This document shows positions 20,821-28,618 of a stretch of DNA of 64,000 nucleotides, piece after piece. Both the position numbers and the translations under genes were made by a program. The DNA lies in the NCBI GenBank assembly GCA_009838845.1, contig VXRD01000120.1, forward strand, positions 1 to 64,000. Reading direction: 5' to 3'. Under the pieces are notes generated by a model. That model was given only the letters and a program-made list of their open reading frames with translations, did not search any database and had not been told where the DNA came from. The DNA is from Gemmatimonadota bacterium. GTDB taxonomy: Bacteria; Latescibacterota; UBA2968. How positions within the stretch are numbered: the first letter of the stretch is position 1; each line of letters opens with the position of its first letter.

Positions 20821-21741
20821 TCAAACATACGTCAACCAGCCGCGCTTATCTTCCGCACGACCTTCCACAACAGCAAAAAAGGCGTCCTGCAACTTCTTTG
20901 TGATCTCACCTCGAGAACCACAGCCGATATTGATATGATCAATAGCCGTAATCGGCGTGATCTCTGCCGCGCTACCCGTAAAAAATACCTCATCGGCAAT
21001 ATACAGGGACTCTCTTGGAATCGGTCGCGCCGTTACCGTATGTCCCAAATCTCGGGCAAGTGTAATAACCGAATGTCGCGTAATACCGGGCAAAATAGAC
21101 GACCCGGTAGAGGGCGTGTAAATCTGCCCATTCTTCGCCATAAAAATATTCTCGCCGCTACCTTCGCTCACATAACCCTGTGTATCCAGGGCAATGCCCT
21201 CGGCATATCCATCGGCCATCGCCTCCATCTTGATCAATTGTGCGTTCATATAATTTGCCGCCACCTTGGCCAGCGAAGGCATGGTATTGGGTGCCAGGCG
21301 ATTCCACGAAGCAAACCGAACCGACACGCCTTTTTCCAGAGCTTCTGGACCCAGGTACTTACCCCATTCCCACACCGCGATCACCACCTCAACCGGACAG
21401 GGCATTGGATTGACAGCCAATTCGCCAAAACCCCGAAAAACCACGGGCCTGACATAACACGCTTGCAAGTTATTAATGCGAATCGTCTCCAAAATGGCCG
21501 CTTCCAGTTCATCTTGCGTATAGGGAATTTCCATGCGATAAATTTTGGCAGAATCGTAAAGCCTTTTCACATGATCTCGAAGCCTGAAACAGGCCGGTCC
21601 TCTTTCGGTATGATAACACCGTATCCCCTCAAAAACACTCGAACCGTAATGCACCACATGGGACAGCACGTGAATTTTGGCATCGTCCCAACCCACAAAA
21701 TTCCCATTAAACCAGATCTTATCTGACTTTGGAATGGGCAT
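20821..21741 (-). CDS. ilvE: Branched-chain amino acid aminotransferase IlvE
   Basis: Class IV PLP aminotransferase making Val, Leu and Ile from their keto acids. The sequence has [33 protein letters not shown], the PLP lysine in [14 protein letters not shown], and [10 protein letters not shown] and [12 protein letters not shown], which contact the cofactor. 306 residues is typical. Its start lies about 20 bases from an octamer-repeat hairpin (21762-21848) that would sit in the mRNA leader. Confidence 0.95.
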   Translation of the reverse strand: MPIPKSDKIWFNGNFVGWDDAKIHVLSHVVHYGSSVFEGIRCYHTERGPACFRLRDHVKRLYDSAKIYRMEIPYTQDELEAAILETIRINNLQACYVRPVVFRGFGELAVNPMPCPVEVVIAVWEWGKYLGPEALEKGVSVRFASWNRLAPNTMPSLAKVAANYMNAQLIKMEAMADGYAEGIALDTQGYVSEGSGENIFMAKNGQIYTPSTGSSILPGITRHSVITLARDLGHTVTARPIPRESLYIADEVFFTGSAAEITPITAIDHINIGCGSRGEITKKLQDAFFAVVEGRAEDKRGWLTYV

Positions 21742-21761
21742 AACAAATCCCTTTCTGTTAA

Positions 21762-21848
21762 ACGAATCAACGAATCAACGAATCAACGAATCGAAACTCG
21801 CACTGACTTTGGGTGGCGGGATTCGTCTATTCGTCTATTCGCGCTTTG
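21762..21848. repeat. Octamer tandem-repeat hairpin element, copy A (ilvE leader)
   Basis: The left arm has three full CGAATCAA units plus CGAATCG (21762-21793); the right arm has ATTCGTCT units ending ATTCGCGC (21821-21844). The arms pair as blocks of ACGAAT/ATTCGT separated by two-base steps, giving an imperfect hairpin of over 20 bp. The same two arms occur again at 31986-32085, in the same orientation relative to the downstream gene. Confidence 0.7.
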
Positions 21849-21895
21849 TATGCTGTGGAATATTTCTATTTTTGTCCTATGCTGCCCTGTTCAAA

Positions 21896-22684
21896 TTAGT
21901 CACGACGACCTCGCACAGCCAATGCGCGGCAAATCCGTTCAAATCCATCTATCGATATGGTTTCGGGACGCGCGCGACCATCGATATTCGCCTCTATCAA
22001 AATCTCATCATCTACCACACCAGATAGCGCGTTGCGCACCATTTTCCTCCGCTGCTGAAATGCGGCGCGCACCACGCCAAACAAACGCCTTTCATCTGCA
22101 ATATCATAAGCAGAATTTGCTTCAAAATCCAGCATCAACACAGAAGAATGCACTTTGGGTCGCGGATAAAAATGCGCGGGAGGCAGATCAAACAACCGTT
22201 TTGCGACACACCGCACCTGTGTAACAACCGACAACACGCCATATATTTTGCTGCCCGGCGGCGCGATCATGCGTTGTCCCACCTCGCGCTGCACTGTAAT
22301 CACAGCGCGTTTCCAAACCCTTCGAGCATCTGTAATTTGCCTGATAAGCGCGCCCGTAATATGATAGGGCAAATTGCCCACCAGAATCGCTTTTTCTCGT
22401 TTTTCATTTTCGACAAGCGCGGGCAAATTGACCTGCCGCACATCGTCTGATACAATTTTTAACCGCGAACCAAACCGATCCGAAAGCAGATCACACAACG
22501 CCCCATCAATCTCAATAGCGACCACCTGACCTGCCCGCTCAACCAAAAGGTCCGTCAACGCACCTCGTCCAGGACCAATTTCTACGACCAGATCTTCTTT
22601 CTCAACCTGTGCGGCCTCTACGATTCGCTCGATAGATGCGCCATCTGTGAGAAAATGTTGGCCCAGCCGCGTCTTCGTTTTCAC
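21896..22684 (-). CDS. rsmA: 16S rRNA adenine dimethyltransferase RsmA (KsgA)
   Basis: Dimethylates the two adjacent adenines at the 3' end of 16S rRNA. The SAM-binding motif is VVEIGPGRGALTDLL, the acidic IEID follows, and the catalytic motif is VGNLPYHIT. RLGQHFLTD is the classic N terminus. About 262 residues from the GTG at 22684, which overlaps the tatD stop as GTGA; the longer frame would lie inside tatD. Following tatD is the arrangement known from other bacteria. Confidence 0.94.
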   Translation of the reverse strand: MKTKTRLGQHFLTDGASIERIVEAAQVEKEDLVVEIGPGRGALTDLLVERAGQVVAIEIDGALCDLLSDRFGSRLKIVSDDVRQVNLPALVENEKREKAILVGNLPYHITGALIRQITDARRVWKRAVITVQREVGQRMIAPPGSKIYGVLSVVTQVRCVAKRLFDLPPAHFYPRPKVHSSVLMLDFEANSAYDIADERRLFGVVRAAFQQRRKMVRNALSGVVDDEILIEANIDGRARPETISIDGFERICRALAVRGRRD

Positions 22685-23451
22685 GTTGATCCCAATCCAA
22701 ACAAAGCCTGAGCATTTTGCGTCGTCTGCCGACAAACATCTTCAGTATCCCCGCATCCTGCATCGGCCAGATACTCGGCGACATAGCGCACATAAGCTGG
22801 CTCATTGCGCTTGCCGCGTTTTGGCGCCGGTGCCAGAAACGGACAATCCGTCTCCAAAAGCAACCGCTCAGCGGGCACATCCAATGCAACCTTCAACGCA
22901 CCCGAATTTTTAAAAGTGACAATACCGCCAAAACCCAGATAAAAATTGAGATCCACCGCGCGCTTGGCTCCTTCGATATCCCCGCCAAAACAATGCATCA
23001 CACCGCCCACATCGGATCCACCCTCATCCTCCAACACATCTAACACCCGCGTTTCAGCACCCCGACTGTGAATAATCAGCGGCAGGCCCATCTCTCTCGC
23101 CAGACGAATATGTGCCCGAAACGCCCGTTCCTGAACCTCGCGCGGCGCGTAATCGCGATAAAAATCCAGCCCTGTCTCGCCAACCGCAACAATTCTCGGA
23201 TGCTTCAAAAGCGCGGGCAATTTTTTCAAAGCCGCCTCATCTGCCTTCGCAGAATCCGACGGATGAAACCCCGCCGAAGCAAACACATCGTCCCGTACCT
23301 CAGCAAGCGCAATAGCCGCACGACTCGTATCCAAATTTGTACCCACATTCACAATCTGCCCCACCCCCGCGGCTCGCGCCCGGGCAAGCAAATCGTCCAG
23401 ATCCTTTCTAAACTGTGGAAACATCAAATGCGCGTGTGAATCGACAAGCAT
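22681..23451 (-). CDS. tatD: TatD-family metal-dependent deoxyribonuclease
   Basis: TIM-barrel hydrolase. Metal ligands are visible as DSHAHL, GETGLDFYRDY, IIHSRG, MHCFGG and ETDCPFLAP, all in the usual order. 256 residues is normal for TatD/YabD. Homologues are DNases involved in DNA repair or fragmentation. The gene lies between the toxin-antitoxin cassette and rsmA. In many bacteria metG is its immediate neighbour; here about 1.4 kb of other genes intervene. Confidence 0.92.
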   Translation of the reverse strand: MLVDSHAHLMFPQFRKDLDDLLARARAAGVGQIVNVGTNLDTSRAAIALAEVRDDVFASAGFHPSDSAKADEAALKKLPALLKHPRIVAVGETGLDFYRDYAPREVQERAFRAHIRLAREMGLPLIIHSRGAETRVLDVLEDEGGSDVGGVMHCFGGDIEGAKRAVDLNFYLGFGGIVTFKNSGALKVALDVPAERLLLETDCPFLAPAPKRGKRNEPAYVRYVAEYLADAGCGDTEDVCRQTTQNAQALFGLGST

Positions 23452-23486
23452 GTAGAAATCCTAAAAAACGAAACCGTCGGCTATAT

Positions 23487-23723
23487 TTAGGTTAATGCAG
23501 CGTAATCATACACAGGTGTTTCAATAGTGCGAACGGGTTGACATCGTTCCCAAACCGCCTGTTGCAAACATTCGACAGTCTCTGGAGAAAAGAACCTTTC
23601 TCCCGTCTCAACATTAACCCGAGCGGGAACATCTTCAATAATAACAAACCGCCCATTGACTTCAATGCTATATGTAACGCTCATCTCAACCAATGTTTCA
23701 CGCACCCCTTTATGATCAGACAT
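23487..23723 (-). CDS. Small YgiT/MqsA-like protein without zinc ligands
   Basis: 78 residues from the ATG at 23723, which has a GGAG eight bases upstream. The segment IEDVPARVNVETGERFFSPE resembles the middle of YgiT/MqsA antitoxins (v-p-a-x-v-c-x-x-C-G-E-x-y), but the zinc cysteines are replaced and no second domain is present. It lies just downstream of hicA on the same strand with 127 bases between. It might be a degenerate antitoxin; no partner toxin other than HicA is adjacent. Function unknown. Confidence 0.55.
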   Translation of the reverse strand: MSDHKGVRETLVEMSVTYSIEVNGRFVIIEDVPARVNVETGERFFSPETVECLQQAVWERCQPVRTIETPVYDYAALT

Positions 23724-23850
23724 TGTGTTTTCTCCGTGGAGCATGAGGCAAGAATCATCTGCCCCGATTACTCTTTGGTAATCAGTACAATTTTATATTG
23801 CGTCTGTTTCCAGTTTCACAGTAGCTAAAACTAAGTACAAGCGTAGCTTA

Positions 23851-24042
23851 TTAGGATCCTTGGTTTGGTATTCCCAGATCCTTACAGATTTTTTTGGCAA
23901 GCCGATCATCAATTTCTGTATGCCTGGGCACTGCACTTCTGGTATTTAGCACAACATTACCCCACCAAGAATGTTTACGACCTTCACGGATTAAATTACA
24001 ACCGTGTCTTCTGAGATGTCTGAGCAATTCTCTTCGTTTCAT
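23851..24042 (-). CDS. hicA: HicA-type mRNA interferase toxin
   Basis: 63-residue double-stranded-RNA-binding-fold toxin. The sequence keeps the catalytic His context (REGRKHSWW) and the family's VPRHTEIDDRLAKKICKDLGI. It overlaps the upstream antitoxin gene by ATGA, the reverse of the most common hicA-hicB order. The toxin would cut mRNA and stop growth when the antitoxin is lost. Confidence 0.88.
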   Translation of the reverse strand: MKRRELLRHLRRHGCNLIREGRKHSWWGNVVLNTRSAVPRHTEIDDRLAKKICKDLGIPNQGS

Positions 24043-24251
24043 ATTTGGATTGCAACTTCTTGGTATCCGCTTTCAGCTATATTTATTGATTCCTTGCGAT
24101 TAAATTCCAGGGCTTCCCGAAGTGTAATTCTCAGAGAATCGAGCAATTCTTCTCTGGTTCGCTCTTGACAGTTTACACCGGGAATTTCTTCAATCCACCC
24201 AATCCACCAATCTTCTCGTTGCTGGATAAGCGCAGTATAGGTTTGATTCAT
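24039..24251 (-). CDS. hicB: HicB-type antitoxin (short, no DNA-binding domain)
   Basis: 70 residues of the HicB partial RNase H fold: YTALIQQREDWWIGWIEEIPG, CQERTREELLDSLRITLREA. A strong AGGAGG precedes the ATG at 24251. Many HicB proteins carry a helix-turn-helix or ribbon-helix-helix tail; this one does not, so it probably cannot repress its own promoter alone. It overlaps hicA by four bases. Confidence 0.85.
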   Translation of the reverse strand: MNQTYTALIQQREDWWIGWIEEIPGVNCQERTREELLDSLRITLREALEFNRKESINIAESGYQEVAIQI

Positions 24252-24298
24252 CTTCCAATCCTCCTAAGTTTTTACATCGTAGCAGTAGGGAAATCGCG

Positions 24299-24856
24299 TT
24301 AGCTGGACTCTTCAGCCTGCGCCGCCATCCACGCTTGCCGGGTCAGTTGAAACCGCCGTGCGGGTTCATTCTCGAACTTGGAACTATTATAGATAAACCC
24401 TTCCGTCTCCTGAAACCCATTCTTTTCCAGAACACGAGCGGAGGCCGGATTGCGCTTCAGGCAAGCCGAATGAACGATATCCATGCCGAGTTCACAGAAC
24501 GCGTAGTTTAGCGCGAGAGCAACAGCCCTGGTCGTGATTCCCCTGCCCCAGTGCGACGATGCGATTCCGTAATCACATCGGGCGCTGCGTTTTTCGTAAT
24601 TAAACGCCCCGAGTTCTACCACTCCAACCATATCGCCATCTGCAACAATAGCAAAAAAGAACGCCTCTCTATTTTCGTGTGCTCTAATACCTGTCCTGAC
24701 GAAAGTTTCTCCACCATTCTCCGGATATGGTCGGGGTATGGTAGTAGTACGCGCAACGCGCTCATCAGAGGCATAGCGCTGTACTGCTGCTGCATCGCTG
24801 AACCGCAATGGGCGAATTGTAATCTCTATTTGCTTTTCAATTAACCTCTGCCCCAT
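24299..24856 (-). CDS. GNAT-family acetyltransferase, RimJ/RimL type
   Basis: N-acetyltransferase of about 185 residues. The beginning ITIRPLRFSDAAAVQRY and the acetyl-CoA loop YGIASSHWGRGITTRAV followed by CLKRNPASARVLEKNGF are characteristic of RimJ/RimL-like GNATs, which acetylate ribosomal proteins, other protein N termini or small molecules. The ATG at 24856 overlaps the end of metG by 20 bases; an ATG at 24871 is also possible. Substrate unknown. It is the first gene of the insertion between metG and tatD. Confidence 0.83.
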   Translation of the reverse strand: MGQRLIEKQIEITIRPLRFSDAAAVQRYASDERVARTTTIPRPYPENGGETFVRTGIRAHENREAFFFAIVADGDMVGVVELGAFNYEKRSARCDYGIASSHWGRGITTRAVALALNYAFCELGMDIVHSACLKRNPASARVLEKNGFQETEGFIYNSSKFENEPARRFQLTRQAWMAAQAEESS

Positions 24857-26723
24857 CACTAATCTCACCATCTGGCGTTATAAGCGCAAGGCCGTGATCA
24901 TCGGCAGCAGCCAGCAGCATACCCTGGGATTCGACACCGCGAATAGTCGCTGGCTCCAGATTGGCAACCACCACAATCTGCTGCCCAACGAGTGCCTCCG
25001 GCTCGTAAAACTCGGCAATCCCGGCGACGATCTGGCGCTGCTCATCGCCCAAACTGATCTGCAACTGCAACAGGCGATCCGCCCCCTTCACGCGCTCGGC
25101 CGCGTCAATTTTTGCCACGCGCAATTTGAGCTTCTGAAAATCTGAAAAAGAAATCAACTCTTCTTCTGGTCTTTCCTCTGCCACATTGACCTCCTCAATA
25201 CGCGGGAACACTGGATCGCCAGGTGCAACCTTCAAATTGGCGTCCAGACCTCCCCATGTTTTTAAATCATCCAAATGAACATCCTCTGGCGAACCCTTTG
25301 CACCGAGTTGTCGCCAAATCTCACAGGCCTTTGAGGGAATCACTGGAAACAGCAATACAGATAGTTGCCGCATAGTCTCCAGCAACGCGTAAATCGTCAC
25401 CTCAAGCTCGGCCCTCTTGCTCACATCCTTCACCAAATTCCAGGGTGCCTGCACCTCGACAAACCGATTGGCCTCCCGCACCAATCGCCAAACCGCATCC
25501 AGCACCGCATTGGGATTCATCTCATCAATAGCTTTGCCCACCGCATTGAGCGTCTCCTCCGTCAGCGCTTTCAAAGCGTCGAGCGCCACGTGGTCGCCAT
25601 CCACAGCGGGCACAACCCCATCCAAATATCGCGTAGCCATCACCACCGAGCGATTCAGCAAATTGCCCAACTCATTGGCCAACTCGGTATTATAACGCTG
25701 AACAAAAGCCTCTTCGCTAAAATCGCTATCTTGCCCCAGCGTCATATCGCGCACCAGAAAATACCGAAACGCATCCACCCCGTATTTATCCGCCAGATCC
25801 AGAGGCCGAATCGCATTGCCCAGCGACTTCCCCATCTTTGTCTCATCCACGAGCCAAAAACCATGCCCCATAATCGTTTTGGGCAATGGCACACCTATCG
25901 CCTTGAGCATCGTGGGCCAATACACGCAATGCGTGGTCAAAATATCCTTGCCAATCAAATGACAAGACGCCTGCCACCAGTGCTCAAAACGCGCATCATC
26001 GGCGATATAACCCGGTGCCGTGATATAATTGATCAGCGCATCGAACCAAACATAACAAACATAATCGTCATCAAAAGGAAGCGGAATCCCCCATTCCAAA
26101 CGCGACCTGGGACGAGAAATACACAGATCGCCCAACGGTTGGCGCAAAAATCCGAGGATCTCGTTGCGCCGTTTTTCCGGCCGAATAAAATTGGGATGTG
26201 TTTGAATATACTCAATGAGCCAGTCCTGATATTTACTCATTCTAAAAAAGTAATTCTTCTCCGAAATTTTCACCGTAGGCCGACCGCAATCCGGACAATT
26301 ACCATCAACCAGATCCTTTTCCGTCCAGAACCGCTCGTCCGGGATACAATACCAGCCCTCGTAATTATCGGAATAAATCTCGCCCGCATCGTAAATGCGT
26401 TGCAAAATCTCGGAGACAACGCGCTTGTGCCGCGCTTCGGTTGTGCGAATAAAATCATCGTTAGAAATATTTAAGACCTCCCACAACGCCTGAAATCGCA
26501 CCACCATCTCATCTGCCTGTGCCTGCGGCGACAAATCGCGTTTTTTCGCCGCCTCATCCACTTTCTGCCCGTGCTCATCCGTACCCGTCAAAAACAACAC
26601 ATCATCGCCAGCCAGACGATGAAAACGCGACAGCACATCAGCCATAATCGTCGTGTACGCATGCCCGATATGGGGTTCATCGTTGACGTAATAAATCGGT
26701 GTTGTAATATAAAATGTGCCCAT
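24837..26723 (-). CDS. metG: Methionyl-tRNA synthetase
   Basis: Class I synthetase for tRNA-Met. Features in order: YITTPIYYVNDEPHIGHAYT with HIGH, a zinc knuckle with NCPDC, the KMSKS motif as ETKMGKSLGNA, the anticodon-binding helices, and a C-terminal tRNA-binding OB fold (about residues 525-625, DFQKLKLRVAKI). Length 628 is typical of the dimeric bacterial form. The ATG at 26723 begins the conserved N terminus; the longer frame reaches into holB. It follows holB by 14 bases. Confidence 0.96.
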   Translation of the reverse strand: MGTFYITTPIYYVNDEPHIGHAYTTIMADVLSRFHRLAGDDVLFLTGTDEHGQKVDEAAKKRDLSPQAQADEMVVRFQALWEVLNISNDDFIRTTEARHKRVVSEILQRIYDAGEIYSDNYEGWYCIPDERFWTEKDLVDGNCPDCGRPTVKISEKNYFFRMSKYQDWLIEYIQTHPNFIRPEKRRNEILGFLRQPLGDLCISRPRSRLEWGIPLPFDDDYVCYVWFDALINYITAPGYIADDARFEHWWQASCHLIGKDILTTHCVYWPTMLKAIGVPLPKTIMGHGFWLVDETKMGKSLGNAIRPLDLADKYGVDAFRYFLVRDMTLGQDSDFSEEAFVQRYNTELANELGNLLNRSVVMATRYLDGVVPAVDGDHVALDALKALTEETLNAVGKAIDEMNPNAVLDAVWRLVREANRFVEVQAPWNLVKDVSKRAELEVTIYALLETMRQLSVLLFPVIPSKACEIWRQLGAKGSPEDVHLDDLKTWGGLDANLKVAPGDPVFPRIEEVNVAEERPEEELISFSDFQKLKLRVAKIDAAERVKGADRLLQLQISLGDEQRQIVAGIAEFYEPEALVGQQIVVVANLEPATIRGVESQGMLLAAADDHGLALITPDGEISDGAEVN

Positions 26724-26737
26724 TTTTCTACACCCAC

Positions 26738-27781
26738 TCAAAAGGACCTGATCTGTCGCCAGAGCGAAATCAAGCCCAGATTCATATTTACATTGCGGTG
26801 ATTCATCTCCCGCAGAGACTCAATCTTTTTTACTGTTGCGGCGAGTTGGTCCAGATCAAAAACCTCTGCCAAACGCCCGACATTGTCCTCCTGCGCGGCA
26901 TTGGCTATATGATCATCCCGACCACATTGCAGCAACAGCGCGTCCCTGAGCCAGATTTCTGCACCTGCCAAAATATCCAACGCCTCTTGTCGGTCGAGTT
27001 TTGCCAGGGCCTCAAACGTGCGCTCCTCCTGCTCCCACAACAACGCTTCCAAAAACTTGAAAGATCGATCTTGCCTATCTGCGATATGGCCATCGGTCAT
27101 ATCCAATGCCCTGCGCAAGTCGCCGCCACACGTGCGTGCAATAAAATCTGCCGTTGTCTCATCAACGCCCCTCGCCGTCAACCCAACACTGATATCCTGA
27201 GCCGAAAGCGCGGGAAATTTCACAAACTGACACCGCGACACAATGGTGGGCAACAACGCATCGCCATGGGACGCAATCAAAATCATCAGCGACCGAACAG
27301 GCGGTTCCTCCAGAGTTTTCAACATAGCGTTGGCCGCCTCTGCGCGCATTTGATCCGCGTGTAAAATAAGAGTCGTGCGCCAGCCCCCCGCAAAAGCACT
27401 GTGCGTAAACTGCCGCTGCATCTCCCGAACGCGATCAATAGCAATCGCTGCATTGTCATCGGGCAATGAATAGTGATAAGGCGATTGCCATACCTGAAAC
27501 AGTGCAGCTTGCCTATCTTCCTCTTTCACGCGAGAGGAAAAAGGAAAGAGCAACGCACTATCCGGATGATTGAGATTTGTCACCTTGTGGCAGGCAGCGC
27601 AACGTCCACAGGCCACAGCAGCATCTCCCTGACAATGCAATGCCTGCACAAAATCCAATGCCGCAGCCACTGCACCCGTGCCAGAAGTGCCCAAAAACAA
27701 CAACGCGTGCGGGACTCGATCTCTTTCAATCAATTCGGTCAAAAATCGAACCGCTCGCTCCTGTCCGATCACCCGTTCCAA
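26738..27781 (-). CDS. holB: DNA polymerase III delta' subunit (HolB)
   Basis: Clamp-loader subunit of the AAA+ type. It has VIGQERAVRFLTELI, HALLFLGTSGTGAVAAAL (a P-loop lacking the Walker Lys, as in many delta' subunits), a zinc module ACGRCAACHK, the DnaX-like MLKTLEEPP, and SRCQFVKF (SRC motif). No ATG is usable at the N terminus; I favour a TTG at 27781 that follows GAGAGG by six bases and starts the conserved region. The frame is open to 27826 but this would place translation inside a hairpin. It leads the holB-metG pair. Confidence 0.88.
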   Translation of the reverse strand: MERVIGQERAVRFLTELIERDRVPHALLFLGTSGTGAVAAALDFVQALHCQGDAAVACGRCAACHKVTNLNHPDSALLFPFSSRVKEEDRQAALFQVWQSPYHYSLPDDNAAIAIDRVREMQRQFTHSAFAGGWRTTLILHADQMRAEAANAMLKTLEEPPVRSLMILIASHGDALLPTIVSRCQFVKFPALSAQDISVGLTARGVDETTADFIARTCGGDLRRALDMTDGHIADRQDRSFKFLEALLWEQEERTFEALAKLDRQEALDILAGAEIWLRDALLLQCGRDDHIANAAQEDNVGRLAEVFDLDQLAATVKKIESLREMNHRNVNMNLGLISLWRQIRSF

Positions 27782-27799
27782 GTATCGCCTCTCAATATG

Positions 27800-27834
27800 A
27801 AAAGCCGCTGGAACGGAACATTCCAACGGCTTTT
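27800..27834 (-). terminator. Hairpin with short U run in the holB leader (terminator or attenuator)
   Basis: Arms 27800-27813 and 27821-27834 can pair over 14 positions around a seven-base loop. On the minus strand the one imperfect position is a U-G wobble, while on the plus strand it is a C/A mismatch, so the hairpin favours minus-strand RNA. It is followed there by UUUU inside the stem end, and by holB. On the plus strand the run of seven T after it could also stop antisense transcription. Confidence 0.6.
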
Positions 27835-27860
27835 TTTATGCAAACGACTAAAATGATCCG

Positions 27861-27956
27861 CTATCCATGCTCCTGCTCACAATGGGAATGTACAACACGA
27901 GTAGCCCGTACAACGACGGGCATCGGCATTTGCATTGTTGGCACAAAAAACAACAT
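27861..27956 (-). CDS. Possible 31-residue leader peptide or small protein upstream of holB
   Basis: A short frame starts with ATG at 27956, seven bases after GGAG, and ends with TAG at 27861. It lies about 35 bases after a likely transcription start (promoter at 27999-28027) and is followed by the hairpin at 27800-27834. The peptide has four methionines in its first twelve residues and ends HSHCEQEHG, rich in His and Cys. It could be a translated leader that controls the hairpin ahead of holB-metG, or a free small protein. I know no homologue; the evidence is position, ribosome site and promoter only. Confidence 0.4.
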   Translation of the reverse strand: MLFFVPTMQMPMPVVVRATRVVHSHCEQEHG

Positions 27957-27998
27957 GGAACGGCTCCATAATCAAAAGTATATTACAACGCGGTGAAA

Positions 27999-28027
27999 AT
28001 AATATACCTTATCCATCCATTTGTCAA
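27999..28027 (-). promoter_or_regulatory. Strong sigma-70-type promoter for the holB leader
   Basis: Minus strand TTGACA (28022-28027) and TATTAT (27999-28004) with a 17-base spacer, near consensus. Transcription would start near 27992, before the small ORF. Confidence 0.7.
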
Positions 28028-28062
28028 GATTTTATTATTCAAATAGTTTTACCCCTAAACTG

Positions 28063-28091
28063 TTGACACTTGCGATACAATTTTTTAAGTT
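28063..28091 (+). promoter_or_regulatory. Possible promoter of the GroES-like gene
   Basis: Plus strand TTGACA (28063-28068) lies 17 bases from TAAGTT (28086-28091). The -35 is perfect and the -10 is weak. Confidence 0.4.
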
Positions 28092-28142
28092 TCACAAATA
28101 ATTGTTCAGATGTGTGACGGACTCATTGAGCGAGAAAATGCA

Positions 28143-28562
28143 ATGCAAATAGGAAACAAAGAACTCGTCGTTATTGGCGACCGCGTTTTGGTCAAGCGAG
28201 AAGATTTGGAAGAGCGAACCAAAGTGGGGCTTTATTTGCCTCAAACCGTAGTCGAAAAAGAGGAAGTACAGAGCGGTCGCATTATGGCCACAGGCCCTGG
28301 TCTGCCGCTGCCAGAAACGCCTGAAGACGATGAACCCTGGCGCAATTCTCCAAAAGAACCGCGGTATTTGCCCCTGCAAGTTGAGGAAGGCGATTTTGCC
28401 TTATTTTTGCAAAAAGCCGCGATGGAGATCTCTTTTGAAGGGGAGAAATATCTCATTGTGCCCCAGGCGTCCATTCTGGTAGTAATTCGAGAGTCGGATA
28501 CCATAGTAGGCGAAGACGAGGTATTGGATGAACTGGAGGGTTTGGACGACCTCGACCTGTAA
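28143..28562 (+). CDS. GroES-like co-chaperonin family protein
   Basis: 139 residues. KELVVIGDRVLVKREDLEER, TKVGLYLPQTVVEKE, VQSGRIMATGPG and YLIVPQASILVVI follow the Cpn10 beta-barrel pattern. The mobile-loop region differs from true GroES and there are an inserted loop (about 60-80) and an acidic C-terminal tail (DEVLDELEGLDDLDL). No groEL is next to it. Known relatives in several phyla are annotated as GroES-family proteins separate from the groESL operon. The ATG at 28143 fits the family N terminus; an in-frame ATG at 28110 has no better ribosome site. Confidence 0.78.
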   Translation: MQIGNKELVVIGDRVLVKREDLEERTKVGLYLPQTVVEKEEVQSGRIMATGPGLPLPETPEDDEPWRNSPKEPRYLPLQVEEGDFALFLQKAAMEISFEGEKYLIVPQASILVVIRESDTIVGEDEVLDELEGLDDLDL

Positions 28563-28583
28563 TGGTTTTGTGAAAGTTCACAA

Positions 28584-28616
28584 AAAAAGCCGCTGATTTG
28601 GCGGCTTTTTATTTTA
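28584..28616. terminator. Bidirectional intrinsic terminator
   Basis: Perfect 10-bp stem (28584-28593 with 28601-28610, AAAAAGCCGC/GCGGCTTTTT) with a seven-base loop and T-rich flanks on both strands, placed between the convergent GroES-like and FGE-like genes. Confidence 0.85.
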
Positions 28617-28618
28617 AC

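Noticed and set aside
20695-21726. A 343-codon plus-strand frame opposite ilvE and proC
   Set aside because: Antisense to two clear genes and of low-complexity, basic composition typical of shadow frames.
21762-21848. CRISPR-like array made of CGAATCAA and ATTCGTCT
   Set aside because: Units are only eight bases with no spacers; it is a tandem/inverted repeat.
25365-26474. A 369-codon open frame on the plus strand opposite metG
   Set aside because: It is antisense to the well-supported metG, has no family signature and no ribosome site, and its composition follows from the opposite-strand codons.
27782-27826. Start of holB at 27826
   Set aside because: This would put the first codons in the 14-bp hairpin; a TTG with a good ribosome site starts the conserved region at 27781.
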